Of a stretch of 64,000 nucleotides of DNA, positions 31,244 through 40,707 are shown piece after piece. Origin of the DNA: Ruminococcaceae bacterium UBA5891 (GTDB lineage: Bacteria; Bacillota; Clostridia; Oscillospirales; Acutalibacteraceae); NCBI GenBank assembly GCA_002431945.1, contig DJET01000070.1, positions 12,662 through 76,661 on the forward strand, read 5' to 3'. Numbering within the stretch: position 1 is the first letter of the stretch; the number at the start of each line of letters is the position of its first letter. Both the position numbers and the translations under genes were made by a program. The notes below the pieces were generated by a model that saw only the letters and a list, made by a program, of their open reading frames with translations, did not search any database and was not told where the DNA came from.

Positions 31244-33880
31244 GTGAAAAAGGTTTATATACAGCTAAGCACACATTGGGACAGGGAATGGTATAATCCG
31301 TTTCAGGCGTTCAGATACGAACTGATAGGGGTTACGGATAAAATAATATCGGAGGTAAGGTCCAAGCAAAACATAGAAAGCTTTGTTTTCGACGGACAAA
31401 CGATAGTTACAGAGGATTACCTTGAAATTGTACCCGAAAACCGTTGTGAGCTTGCAAAACAAATTGAAAACGGCAGTATTAAGATCGGCCCGTGGTATGT
31501 TATGCCGGACGAATGGCTGGTTTCGGGCGAGAGCCTGATACGCAATTTCCAACAGGGCAAGCGCATATGCGACGTTTTTAATACAGAACCGTTCCGTTAC
31601 GGATATATCAACGATATATTCGGCCATATAGCGCAGTTTCCGCAGCTGCTTAATAAGCTCGGAATTAAAATGGCTTATTTGGGCAGGGGAATGGGCGCAG
31701 ACGAAAACACATTCAGAAATTTCGTGTGGAAAGCGCCCGACGGCAGTAAGTGCTTCGGCTACAAGTATAACTATTCCGCCGCTTACAGGAAATATCTGCG
31801 GTTTATTTCGTCGGGCGATAAAAGCGAATCGGAAAAGGACGAATATGTTAAGAATTACATTGAATCCGAGCTTGAAAAAAGCGGCTGCGGCGTAATTTTG
31901 CTTAACGTAACCGACGATCACGCAAATCTGAGCGACGAAATGCTTGATTTTACAGCCCGTGTTAAAAGGCTTGACGGTATCGAGCTTATATTCGACGGCT
32001 TCGATAAGGCTTATAACGATATTGCGGCGGCTGAAAAGGAACTGCCGGAATTCTGCGGCGAGCTTATACAGACCGCGCAGTCCGGCGATATGCGCGTGGT
32101 AACCGATTCGATTTCGAGCTATTACCCCCTTAAGGAGTATAACGACAGATGTCAGGCTATGCTTGAAAACGAGGTATCCCCGATAACCGTGTACGGCAAT
32201 TTAAACGGCGTGCCCATAAGAAAAGAGTTTTTGCGCGCGGCTTATAAGGAGCTGTTAAAAACTCATCCGCACGATAATATATGCGGCTGCTCGGCGGATC
32301 AGGTTCATAAGGATATGTATTACCGCTTTGATCAGGTACGGGAAATTGCAGACGCGGTAAAGCGTGATTTTACATACAAAACAGGCAGAACCGCATATAA
32401 AAAGGGCAGGAATTATCTGCTTGAAATATTCAACCCCGCTCCTTACAAAAGAAAACAGGTAATAACGGCAGATATTGATTTTGATAAGGACTATCCCTCG
32501 CGCTTTGCAGGCCATGCGCCCTATCAGCCGAGAAATATGTTTTGGATCCTTGATAAGGATAATAATTGCATAGATTACCAGATACTCAATATCGAAAGAG
32601 ACCGAATTACAAACAAGCAGAATGTTTCTCAGGAAAAGCCGTATGTTGACAGATATACCGTAACATTTGAAGCCGAGCTTACAGAGCTTGGAATGACCGA
32701 ATTTAAGGTGGTTCCGGCAAAGGGCGTTGTAAGAAACGAAAACGGTATGCAAAGCGGCGATAACTGGGCTGAAAACGCATACGCACGCCTTGAAATTATG
32801 CAGGACGGAACGCTCACTCTTTTTGATAAGCTTACCGGCAAAAGGTATGAAGGGCTGCATTATTTTCTTGATGATTCCGAAGCGGGAAACGGCTGGTTCC
32901 ACGAGAACGCGGCAAACAGCGACACTGTTATAACCTCGCGTTTTTCGGATTGCAGGCTTGAAAAGCTTACAAGCGGCAGCGTTGAGACGGTATTCCGCAT
33001 AACAAAGACTATGCTGCTGCCCGAATGTATGGATTATGCGGCGTATAACCGCAGCGAACGCTTAAAGGAGCTTAAGATAATATCAAAAATTACCTTAAGG
33101 CGCGATTCGGGCAACGTATACATTGAAACCAATATCGATAACAGCGTTAAGGACCACCGCTTAAAGCTTATGCTTCCCACAAATATAAAGGGCGATAAAT
33201 ATATTGCAGCGCAGGCGTTTTACTTTGCCGAAAGAAATGTGGGAGCGGACGCACAAAGGCGCGAATGGTACGAGCAGGAGCAGTACGAAAAGCACTTTGA
33301 CAATATTATATACAAAACCGATGAAAGCGGTAACGGGCTTGCCTTTGTAGGCGCAGGAGGCTTTCATCAGGCAGGCGTTTTGGAGGATAAGGACAGTACA
33401 ATTTCGGTGATAATGTTCCGCAGTCACGGCAGGGTGCATATGGTTAATTCCCCTGTCTTGTGTCAGCTGCAGGGCCCGCTTAATTTTAAGTACGCGCTTG
33501 TTCCTATGAACGGCAAGACCTCCAAAGCCGAGCTTTTGGATATCAGAAAATACGGCTTCCGTAAGGAAATATCGGTATTTACGCGCTGCGGCGACGATGT
33601 TTCCGTCAACTCAAATCAAGGTATTATGAGCGTTGACGGAAACGTGTGCGTAAGTATTGTAAAGCCGGCGGAAAACGGCGGCGGAATAATTTTAAGAGTA
33701 TTCAATGCCGAAAACGCCGAAAGCAAATTCACCGTTACGTTCCGAAAAGAGGCTAAAGCGGTGTCAGAGACTGACCTGTATGAAAATATAACGGCAGTCG
33801 CAGAAAAAAACACGGCAAAAACGGAAATAGCCTTAAAGCCGTATGAAATAAAAACACTGCTGATTGATTTCGGGGAGTAA
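31244..33880 (+). CDS. GH38 alpha-mannosidase (short, MngB-like form)
   Basis: An 878-residue cytoplasmic enzyme without a signal peptide. The catalytic domain starts at the N-terminus. STHWDREWYNPFQAF (about 8-22) holds the zinc His and Asp, YINDIFGHIAQFPQ (about 122-135) the nucleophilic Asp, and HPHDNICGCS (about 340) the third zinc His. This is the MngB/YbgG-like subfamily, often active on 2-O-modified or alpha-1,3/1,6-linked mannosides. It differs from the longer enzyme at 9658. GTG 31244 gives the family-standard start, with AGGAAGG about 10 bases upstream. A weak hairpin with a T-run follows it. Confidence 0.9.
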   Translation: MKKVYIQLSTHWDREWYNPFQAFRYELIGVTDKIISEVRSKQNIESFVFDGQTIVTEDYLEIVPENRCELAKQIENGSIKIGPWYVMPDEWLVSGESLIRNFQQGKRICDVFNTEPFRYGYINDIFGHIAQFPQLLNKLGIKMAYLGRGMGADENTFRNFVWKAPDGSKCFGYKYNYSAAYRKYLRFISSGDKSESEKDEYVKNYIESELEKSGCGVILLNVTDDHANLSDEMLDFTARVKRLDGIELIFDGFDKAYNDIAAAEKELPEFCGELIQTAQSGDMRVVTDSISSYYPLKEYNDRCQAMLENEVSPITVYGNLNGVPIRKEFLRAAYKELLKTHPHDNICGCSADQVHKDMYYRFDQVREIADAVKRDFTYKTGRTAYKKGRNYLLEIFNPAPYKRKQVITADIDFDKDYPSRFAGHAPYQPRNMFWILDKDNNCIDYQILNIERDRITNKQNVSQEKPYVDRYTVTFEAELTELGMTEFKVVPAKGVVRNENGMQSGDNWAENAYARLEIMQDGTLTLFDKLTGKRYEGLHYFLDDSEAGNGWFHENAANSDTVITSRFSDCRLEKLTSGSVETVFRITKTMLLPECMDYAAYNRSERLKELKIISKITLRRDSGNVYIETNIDNSVKDHRLKLMLPTNIKGDKYIAAQAFYFAERNVGADAQRREWYEQEQYEKHFDNIIYKTDESGNGLAFVGAGGFHQAGVLEDKDSTISVIMFRSHGRVHMVNSPVLCQLQGPLNFKYALVPMNGKTSKAELLDIRKYGFRKEISVFTRCGDDVSVNSNQGIMSVDGNVCVSIVKPAENGGGIILRVFNAENAESKFTVTFRKEAKAVSETDLYENITAVAEKNTAKTEIALKPYEIKTLLIDFGE

Positions 33881-33886
33881 GCTTAA

Positions 33887-33910
33887 ATGCTTATAATAGC
33901 ATATTTTTTT
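33887..33910 (+). terminator. weak terminator after the second GH38 gene
   Basis: ATGCT (33887-33891) and AGCAT (33898-33902) around TATAAT are followed by ATTTTTTT. The stem is short, so readthrough is likely. The next 100 bases are AT-rich and hold a possible TACAAT -10 at 33947-33952 without a good -35. Confidence 0.45.
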
Positions 33911-34020
33911 GCTTATTTTAATATATTAAATTTTCACAAAATATAGTACAATATATCTGTATCTTAATGTTCGGTATGAAACCGAAAAAATAATAACTGA
34001 TTTTTGAAAGGATGGCAATT

Positions 34021-36354
34021 ATGAGAAAAAACTTTAAACGCACACTTGCGGTTTTTTGTGCTGCATTAACCGCGCTTTCTGTGGCGGTTGCAGGTAATTT
34101 AAGCTTGCTTAAAGCCGCAGCAGAGGTTTCTTCGGCTCAGGGAACCTCCTTCGGAGAAGACAACGCATATCTTAAGCTTGATAACGCTCTTGAGTCTGCT
34201 CCGACCTCGGTTGAGGCAGATGTAAAAATGTCCTCTACCGTTAAAGATGAATGGACATTATTTGACGGCAGTGATTATCAAACTAATGTCACCGACAGAG
34301 TATCAACCGGAAAAACGGAAGAAGGCGACGCTCCGGGCGCCGGAATTGGTTATGTAGGTATGCAATTGATATCAAAAGCAGTAGGTTCCGTATGGTATAA
34401 TATGCCTGCAATTGATATAAGCAAATACGGCAAGGACGAATTGGTTTTAAGCTTTTGGGTTTACAGCCCGAATGCCGGAAAATTGGCAGATAGAGGAAGA
34501 ATCCGTTTGTCGGATACTGACGACGGATATGACGGCAAGGCTGAAAACAATAGGCAAAACCTTGATTTTTATCTGTCAGATATCAAAACAGCTTCGGACG
34601 GTTGGAATTATATTGAAATGTCTTTAGATAAATTCAAACTGGATTATACGGATACCGAAAGAGAATTTTCTGCGATTCGTTGCTTTAAACTTCACGGTGC
34701 AGCTTCAAATACCGAGGATACCGAGAAAGAAATCCGTATAGCCGATGTTAAGCTTTCTGTAAAAAAGGACGCTACTGAATGGACGCTTCGCGACGGCGGT
34801 ATTGCAACAGCAACAAAATATGAAGGCAAATTAACAAGTGATGATATTACAACATATATATCCGGAGCAGATGATGTGAATGATGGACCGGGTGAGGGTC
34901 TTGAATTTGAGGAATTTACTTCTGACAATACGAAAACCTTTTCTAATTCCGGAAAATTTGTAACTATTGATGTGAGCGATTACGCCAAGAATGAACTTGC
35001 TGTTGATTTTTGGTGTTGGAGTGAAAATGCTGGATCATTATTTAATGGCGGCGTTCTTATCATTAACAACCGAACAACCGGAGTTGCCGATCTTGCGAAG
35101 GGACCATATATTCAGTATAACGGAAACAAAATTACCGTAAAAGCAGGGTGGAACCATATAAACATTTCGCTCGACAAATTTATTGATATGAAGAAAACGG
35201 TTGATGGAGAACCTACTGATGAAGGTTATGACTGGAGTCAACCTATCAAAGTATTCAGGTTTAACGGTCTCAAACAAGGTACAGAGGTAACAAATAAAAT
35301 TCGTATTGGCGAGGTTAAGCTTGTAGCAAATGCAGAGAATAAGGTATATACAAGCGATATAGATGAAAGCGTATATAATAACGGTTACTCAGTATTTTCC
35401 AACCTTAACGGCAGCGAAGGCGATACGCCCTATGCTTTGTTTGTAACAAGAGACGGCAATCCCGCATTTATATACAACGATAAAATGTTTGTGTTAAATC
35501 ACAATATCTGCAACGGCGAATTTGTAAAGCTCGGCGTTACCGTAAATGATAACGGCACCGTAACATTTAAGGTCGGCGACGATATCGAGGCAACAAGCAC
35601 AGGCACCGTAACAGTACCCGAAGCGCCGAAATTTACGGCTTGTCACAGCATAGGCGCAGACGCTGCCGGCGGCGCGCTTATGAACGGCAGCATTAAAGAC
35701 CTTGTTATAAAGAACGGCGAAAACGCCGTAAGCTGGACATTATCTTCAAATAAGGCATATCCGCTTAATGCGGTTAAGGCTTCTGACGGCACAAACAACG
35801 CCCACTTTGCAGGCATAGAAAACATAAATGATTCTGTAGTTGTTTATTACGATAACGCTGCCGCCGGAAATTTACCCAAAAACACAGCCGATATGGACGG
35901 TTATGTATTTGCCGGTTGGTTTACAGACGAGGACTGCACTGTTCCGCTTACCGGCACAGGCGCCGCATATGCCAAATATGTAGACAAGAACGTTTTAACG
36001 GTTAAAGCTCAGGTAAATAAAGATAACAATGCAGACATAAGATTTGTAACAACCGTAGATTCCCTTGATTATAAGCTTGTCGGCTTTGAAATTGTGTTCT
36101 GCAATGAAATGGCAAGTCTCGAAAAAACAAAGACCACCACGGTTTATCAATCACTTAACCAGTTTGTTGACGGCAATAACACACCGGTTAGTCCGACTGT
36201 TTTCTCGCCCGCTTCCAATTTCTTTGCGGCGTTTACCGTAAGGAATGTTCCGAGTGATAAAACAAGCGAAAAATTCACCGTAAGGGCTTATTGGGTAACT
36301 CTTGACGGCACCCCCGTTTACGGCGAGAGTGCCCAAAGATCCATTGCCGCCTGA
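34021..36354 (+). CDS. secreted multimodular surface protein (two repeat modules, LamG-like, InlB-type repeat)
   Basis: A 777-residue secreted protein with a signal peptide (CAALTALSVAVAGNLSLLKA). Two copies of a module follow (about 75-245 and 255-440: WTLFDGSDYQTNVT and WTLRDGGIATATK, each with DAPGAGIGY or DGPGEGLEF and GWNYIEMSLDKF or GWNHINISLDKF). A LamG-like domain (about 450-605; YALFVTRDGNPAFIYND, HSIGADAAGGALMNG), an InlB/Listeria-Bacteroides repeat (YVFAGWFTDEDCTVPL) and a C-terminal domain ending REYW-like in VRAYWVTLDGTPVYGE complete it. There is no membrane anchor. ATG 34021 is preferred to 34012 because AAAGG abuts the latter. It is closely related to the next large protein. 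Confidence 0.7.
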   Translation: MRKNFKRTLAVFCAALTALSVAVAGNLSLLKAAAEVSSAQGTSFGEDNAYLKLDNALESAPTSVEADVKMSSTVKDEWTLFDGSDYQTNVTDRVSTGKTEEGDAPGAGIGYVGMQLISKAVGSVWYNMPAIDISKYGKDELVLSFWVYSPNAGKLADRGRIRLSDTDDGYDGKAENNRQNLDFYLSDIKTASDGWNYIEMSLDKFKLDYTDTEREFSAIRCFKLHGAASNTEDTEKEIRIADVKLSVKKDATEWTLRDGGIATATKYEGKLTSDDITTYISGADDVNDGPGEGLEFEEFTSDNTKTFSNSGKFVTIDVSDYAKNELAVDFWCWSENAGSLFNGGVLIINNRTTGVADLAKGPYIQYNGNKITVKAGWNHINISLDKFIDMKKTVDGEPTDEGYDWSQPIKVFRFNGLKQGTEVTNKIRIGEVKLVANAENKVYTSDIDESVYNNGYSVFSNLNGSEGDTPYALFVTRDGNPAFIYNDKMFVLNHNICNGEFVKLGVTVNDNGTVTFKVGDDIEATSTGTVTVPEAPKFTACHSIGADAAGGALMNGSIKDLVIKNGENAVSWTLSSNKAYPLNAVKASDGTNNAHFAGIENINDSVVVYYDNAAAGNLPKNTADMDGYVFAGWFTDEDCTVPLTGTGAAYAKYVDKNVLTVKAQVNKDNNADIRFVTTVDSLDYKLVGFEIVFCNEMASLEKTKTTTVYQSLNQFVDGNNTPVSPTVFSPASNFFAAFTVRNVPSDKTSEKFTVRAYWVTLDGTPVYGESAQRSIAA

Positions 36355-36388
36355 ACGGTAAGGTGACAATAAGTTAAGGAGAACAGTT

Positions 36389-36532
36389 ATGAAAAAATTT
36401 GAACCTGCAGAGTTTGAAATCATACGCTTCAATATATCCGACGTTGTTACAACCTCCGGCGGCCTTTCAAACGGGGGCTCCGGTGACGGTGACGGCAAAG
36501 ACTACGATGATTTGTGGGGCGCTTTGGAATAA
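36389..36532 (+). CDS. 47-residue peptide with GG-rich acidic tail
   Basis: A small gene with a strong AAGGAG 7 bases before ATG 36389 and a TAA at 36530-36532. It starts MKKFEPAEFEIIRFNISDVV and ends in TTSGGLSNGG followed by an Asp/Gly stretch and DDLWGALE. It lies between two related surface-protein genes. Short peptides that start with a K-[FY]-E-x-P-E-x-E-[IV] pattern and carry a T-[TS]-S-G-G motif are frequent and mostly unannotated in clostridia; I know no proven function. A RiPP-like precursor, a signalling peptide or a co-secreted small protein are possible, but no modifying enzyme is visible nearby. Confidence 0.6.
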   Translation: MKKFEPAEFEIIRFNISDVVTTSGGLSNGGSGDGDGKDYDDLWGALE

Positions 36533-36628
36533 TTATATTTAAATAAGTAGGTGTGGTATAGGTGTGAGGGTATATTGTGAACGGTATGCTTTCACGCCTA
36601 TTTTTAAATCAGAAAGGGTGATACCTTG

Positions 36629-39600
36629 ATGGGGAATAAGATCAAACGCCTGTCGGCGGCATTGTGCGCAGCGCTTTTTTGCGTTCAGGCCGTGCTTATA
36701 AGCGGCGGAAATCTGCTTTTTTGCAGCGCCGACAATGCGGCGGTTACCGAGTGGCAGCTTTATTCCGGCGAAATGCCGCTTTTGCAAAGCAGCAGCGGCG
36801 GCTTAGTGCGGGAAATCAAAAACGCAGGTATAAGCATACCCGATTATTTGGAGCTTGAGGATCTGTCGCTTGAGGTTAAATTTGAAATTAAAGACGATAA
36901 CGCCTTGAATTCCCTGCGGCAAGGCAGAGTTCAGCTTGCGCAGGACAAAACGGACAACGCGGTTCTTACATGGACGCTTGTGGGAAAAGAGCTGAGCTGC
37001 GGCGACAATACGCTTGATCTAAAGCTTTCCGACGTAAATTATGAATGTGTGAACAGCGAAAGAGGCTTTACGGTAAGAAAGCCTATAAACTATTTCCGTA
37101 TTTTTTCAACCGTTGACGCACAGGGCGGAAGCGCCGTGCTTAAATCGGTAAAGCTTAAGGACAGCAGAACCTTAGGTCTTGAGTTCGGCAATGAAAAAAC
37201 CGCCGATACCTACCTTCAACTAAGCAAAACGCTGTCGGAAATTCCGCAAACGATAGAGGCAAGCATAAAAAGCTCGGTTGAAATAACCGATAGCTGGCTG
37301 CTTCGCGCGGGCGGAGATAAGTCTAATGTTATAGGCGGAATATCCAAAGACAGCATAACGGCTGGAACAACCACGGACTCCGATACTCCGGGAGCCGGCA
37401 AGGGATACATTGAGTTTAAATCCAACGGCAATACCCTTACCGCATATAGCAGTAATTTAGGCATTGCCGCAGGCGATTACGGGATCGACAGGCTTGCGGT
37501 TGCCTTTTGGACCTACAGCGAAACCGAAGGCAAGCTTTTTGAAGGCGGTCAGCTCCGCCTTTCAAACAAGGCCGCGGGGGAGGACGGCAAGCCCAATCTT
37601 TCATATTACGCAAACGCCGTTAACGTTCAGGCAGGCTGGAATTATATTGAACTGCCGTTAAGCAAATTTACGGCGTCGGGCGGCTTTAGCCTTGCGGACG
37701 GGATAGATTCGTTCAGAATTCACGGCTGCAAAAACACCGACAATGTCCGCACGCAGCGAATCTGCGAAATAAGGCTTATTATATTAAGCGATACAGAGCG
37801 CCTTTTGCGCGCGGGCGATAACAGGACGAATTTGATCGGCACCTTAAAGGCAAGCGATATGTCTTACGGTATAACAAGCGCCGCCGACGCTCCGGGCGCG
37901 GGCTTAAGCTATACCGAGTTTACTTCAAACAACAAAACCGTTACTGCGTTTGTTAACGAGCTCGGAATAAATGTAAGCGAGTATGCCCTTACCGAGCTTT
38001 CGGTTGCTTTTTGGGCTTACAGCGAAACCGACGGCAAGCTTTTCGAAAACGGTCAGATCCGCCTTTCAAATAAAGCGTCGGGCGAGGACGGCAAGCCCAA
38101 TCTTTCGTATTACGCAAGCGCCGTTAACGTGAAGGCGGGCTGGAACTATATAGAGCTGCCGTTAAGCTCCTTTACGGCGTCGGGCGGCTTTAACCTTGCA
38201 GACGGGATAGATTCGTTCAGAATTAACGGCTGCAAAAATATGACCAACGTACGTATGCAAAGGCTTGGCGATTTTAAGCTGTTAATAAAAAAACAAACCG
38301 AATGGAAGCTGCGCGACGGCGACAGCAAGGCTAACCTGTGCGGCGTTTTAAAGGCTGCGGATATTTCCGTGGGCACTGCCGCTTCGGATACTCCGTGCGC
38401 GGGAATGAAGTATATTGAGTTTACCTCGGCCGATAAAACGCTGACGGCATTTACCGATAATCTGAATATTTCGTTAAGCGGCTATGATATAAACGATCTT
38501 GCGCTTGATTTTTGGGCTTACAGCGAGACCGACGGCAAGCTTTTTGAAAACGGACGTCTCCGTCTTTCAAATACATCGCCCGGCGACGACAAAACGCCGT
38601 ATACAGAGTACGGCGCCGCCGGAATATCGGTTAAGGCGGGCTGGAATCATATAGTTATACCGCTCAGTAAATTTACGGCGAAAAACGGTTTTGAGCTTTC
38701 CGCCGGTATAAATGTGTTCAGAATTCACGGCTGCAAAAATACAACCAACGTACGTATGCAAAGGCTCGGCGAGTTTAAAGTAGTCGATTTAAACGGTGCC
38801 GAACAGAAAAATACCGTTACCGTTAACGAGAATGCAGATCCGTTAAGCCTTGCTTCGAATTATATGATATTCTCAAACACCAATAAGGGCGGAGACGGCG
38901 GCCGTTACGCTTTATTCGTAACCGAAAAGGGCTATCCCTCTCTTTTATACGGCAATAAGCAGTTTACCCTTATCAGAAACGTTTTTACGGGCGAATGGGT
39001 AGATATAGCGGCAGTTCGTGATTCGGACGGATATATCAGCTTTTACATTAACGGCGAGTTTGCCGCAAAAAGCACGGTGAAGGCTGATAATACAGATAAG
39101 CCCGGAATAATCCACCGTATCGGCGCGGACGCTTCGGGCGGTCAGATAATGAAGGGCTGTATAGCCGATATAAGGATATGGAAAACCGCGCGTACCGCCA
39201 AAGAAATTAAAGACGGCATTATTCCCAAAACGGCGGGAACGGTTGAAAACGGTTTAAACAAGGATACCAATGGGCTTTCCGGCAGCTGGCCGCTGCTTGG
39301 GAATATCGAATATGTTACAAAGCAGATGAACGATGTTTCTTCTGCCGGCAACTACGCTAAATTCAAAGGCTCGCGGGCGGACGACTGGCTTGATTACAGC
39401 AAGCCTGAGGGCTTAAAGGAAAACTATTGGTCGCTTATTTTTGTTCCGGATATGCGTACGGTTACAAAGAATGACAAGTATAATGAAGCCTGGCTTGCAA
39501 TGTCTGATTGGATAACCGAAAACGCAGGAAAAGAAAACATAAAGCATATAATTGCGGGCGGCAGCTATTCTAAAAATACCGGAGAAGCGGGCTATAAAAG

Positions 39601-40702
39601 AGCGTTAAAGGGCTTTAAGCTGTTTAATAACGATATTTCTTGGAGCGCGCTTGCAGGCGAGCTTGATTATAAGGCGGGCACGGGTGTTCGCGATACGTCG
39701 CTTTATCAAAAATATTTCGGCAAAAGCGAAATAGACTCTACTGCGGCTTCGGCGTACTATTCGGGCAGCTTTGAGGACGCCGAAGGCGTTTCGGCAACCG
39801 AAAATTCATATTACAGATTTAATGTAAATCATATTAAATGGATGATCCTGCAGCTTGAAGCGTATCCCCGTCAGTCCGTTCTTGAATGGGCAAAGTCCGT
39901 TCTTTCTCAATACCCTGACGATAATGTTATACTTACCGTTTCGGAATACATAGGAGCGGACGGAAATTACTCGGTATCAAACCCCTCAGGCTACGGCGGC
40001 GGAGCTGGCACCGCAAATATTTGGGAAGCCCTTAAGGACTGCGGCAACATTAAAATGATACTTTGCAGCGGCGCCGGCAACGGCACGGGCGCTGTTGTCT
40101 TTAAAACCGAAAGCAATGTAAACGGCGGCAGTGTGCCGGTATTCTCGGTAAGCGCGGCTGATGCAGACGATAATTACTATACCTATAAGCCGCTCGGAAT
40201 GCTCGGCATCATCCGCATAAGCGGCGACGGAAGAAAAGCGGCGCTTCAGTATTATTCTCCGTCTCTTAAAAAATCCTTCTCGCCCGAATACGGCGGAGTA
40301 TCGGATTCAAACAAGCATACCGTTTCGCTTGACGTTAATTTGTGTTCGCATACCGCGGCGGACGGAACAAGCAGGCTTGTTAAGGTTAACGAAAACGCCG
40401 CAACAAAAATCACAAACGGTTACACGGGCGATATGTATTGCCCCGAATGCGAGGCGATTATAAGCGTCGGCTCGTTTGTAAGGTCGGGCTCGGCTTCGGC
40501 TGATAACGGAAGCGGTGAAAACGGCGGCACAGGCGGCGGGGACAAGAATACAAACGGTTCTTCGGCGGATAATACCCAACCCGACAATTCGCCTAAAACA
40601 GGCGACAGGGCAAACCCTGCCGTATGGCTTGCAGCTCTGCTTGTATCGGCATCGGCGGTTTACATTATCGGGCGAAGACGCACTAAAAACGGCAGGAGGT
40701 AA
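36629..40702 (+). CDS. giant surface protein: repeats, LamG, inactive-looking phosphoesterase, sortase-type tail
   Basis: A 1357-residue protein. After a signal peptide there is a beta domain, then three repeats of about 170 residues (starting about 222, 391 and 557; motifs LLRAGGDKSN, TPGAGKGYIEF, TYSETEGKLFEGGQLRLSN, AGWNYIELPLSKFTASGGF, IHGCKN). Next come a LamG-like domain (about 740-875) and a domain shaped like a metallophosphoesterase (about 930-1240) in which GDTQ, GLGD, GNHD, THSY and GH motifs seem replaced by VPDMR, IAGGSY, AGELDY, TVSEY and CSGAGN. The tail SPKTGD (about 1320), a hydrophobic helix and RRRTKNGRR form a sortase-type wall anchor, followed closely by the next gene. 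ATG 36629 is preferred over TTG 36626. Confidence 0.7.
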   Translation: MGNKIKRLSAALCAALFCVQAVLISGGNLLFCSADNAAVTEWQLYSGEMPLLQSSSGGLVREIKNAGISIPDYLELEDLSLEVKFEIKDDNALNSLRQGRVQLAQDKTDNAVLTWTLVGKELSCGDNTLDLKLSDVNYECVNSERGFTVRKPINYFRIFSTVDAQGGSAVLKSVKLKDSRTLGLEFGNEKTADTYLQLSKTLSEIPQTIEASIKSSVEITDSWLLRAGGDKSNVIGGISKDSITAGTTTDSDTPGAGKGYIEFKSNGNTLTAYSSNLGIAAGDYGIDRLAVAFWTYSETEGKLFEGGQLRLSNKAAGEDGKPNLSYYANAVNVQAGWNYIELPLSKFTASGGFSLADGIDSFRIHGCKNTDNVRTQRICEIRLIILSDTERLLRAGDNRTNLIGTLKASDMSYGITSAADAPGAGLSYTEFTSNNKTVTAFVNELGINVSEYALTELSVAFWAYSETDGKLFENGQIRLSNKASGEDGKPNLSYYASAVNVKAGWNYIELPLSSFTASGGFNLADGIDSFRINGCKNMTNVRMQRLGDFKLLIKKQTEWKLRDGDSKANLCGVLKAADISVGTAASDTPCAGMKYIEFTSADKTLTAFTDNLNISLSGYDINDLALDFWAYSETDGKLFENGRLRLSNTSPGDDKTPYTEYGAAGISVKAGWNHIVIPLSKFTAKNGFELSAGINVFRIHGCKNTTNVRMQRLGEFKVVDLNGAEQKNTVTVNENADPLSLASNYMIFSNTNKGGDGGRYALFVTEKGYPSLLYGNKQFTLIRNVFTGEWVDIAAVRDSDGYISFYINGEFAAKSTVKADNTDKPGIIHRIGADASGGQIMKGCIADIRIWKTARTAKEIKDGIIPKTAGTVENGLNKDTNGLSGSWPLLGNIEYVTKQMNDVSSAGNYAKFKGSRADDWLDYSKPEGLKENYWSLIFVPDMRTVTKNDKYNEAWLAMSDWITENAGKENIKHIIAGGSYSKNTGEAGYKRALKGFKLFNNDISWSALAGELDYKAGTGVRDTSLYQKYFGKSEIDSTAASAYYSGSFEDAEGVSATENSYYRFNVNHIKWMILQLEAYPRQSVLEWAKSVLSQYPDDNVILTVSEYIGADGNYSVSNPSGYGGGAGTANIWEALKDCGNIKMILCSGAGNGTGAVVFKTESNVNGGSVPVFSVSAADADDNYYTYKPLGMLGIIRISGDGRKAALQYYSPSLKKSFSPEYGGVSDSNKHTVSLDVNLCSHTAADGTSRLVKVNENAATKITNGYTGDMYCPECEAIISVGSFVRSGSASADNGSGENGGTGGGDKNTNGSSADNTQPDNSPKTGDRANPAVWLAALLVSASAVYIIGRRRTKNGRR
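37292..38790 (+). repeat. three tandem coding repeats in the giant surface protein
   Basis: Three units of about 500 bases start near 37292, 37800 and 38297. Units 1 and 2 are almost identical over about 90 codons (KLFE-GGQLRLSNKA versus KLFE-NGQIRLSNKA, then EDGKPNLSYYA in both), also at the nucleotide level. Unit 3 is more diverged. This points to recent internal duplication or gene conversion. Confidence 0.8.
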
Positions 40703-40707
40703 ACATT

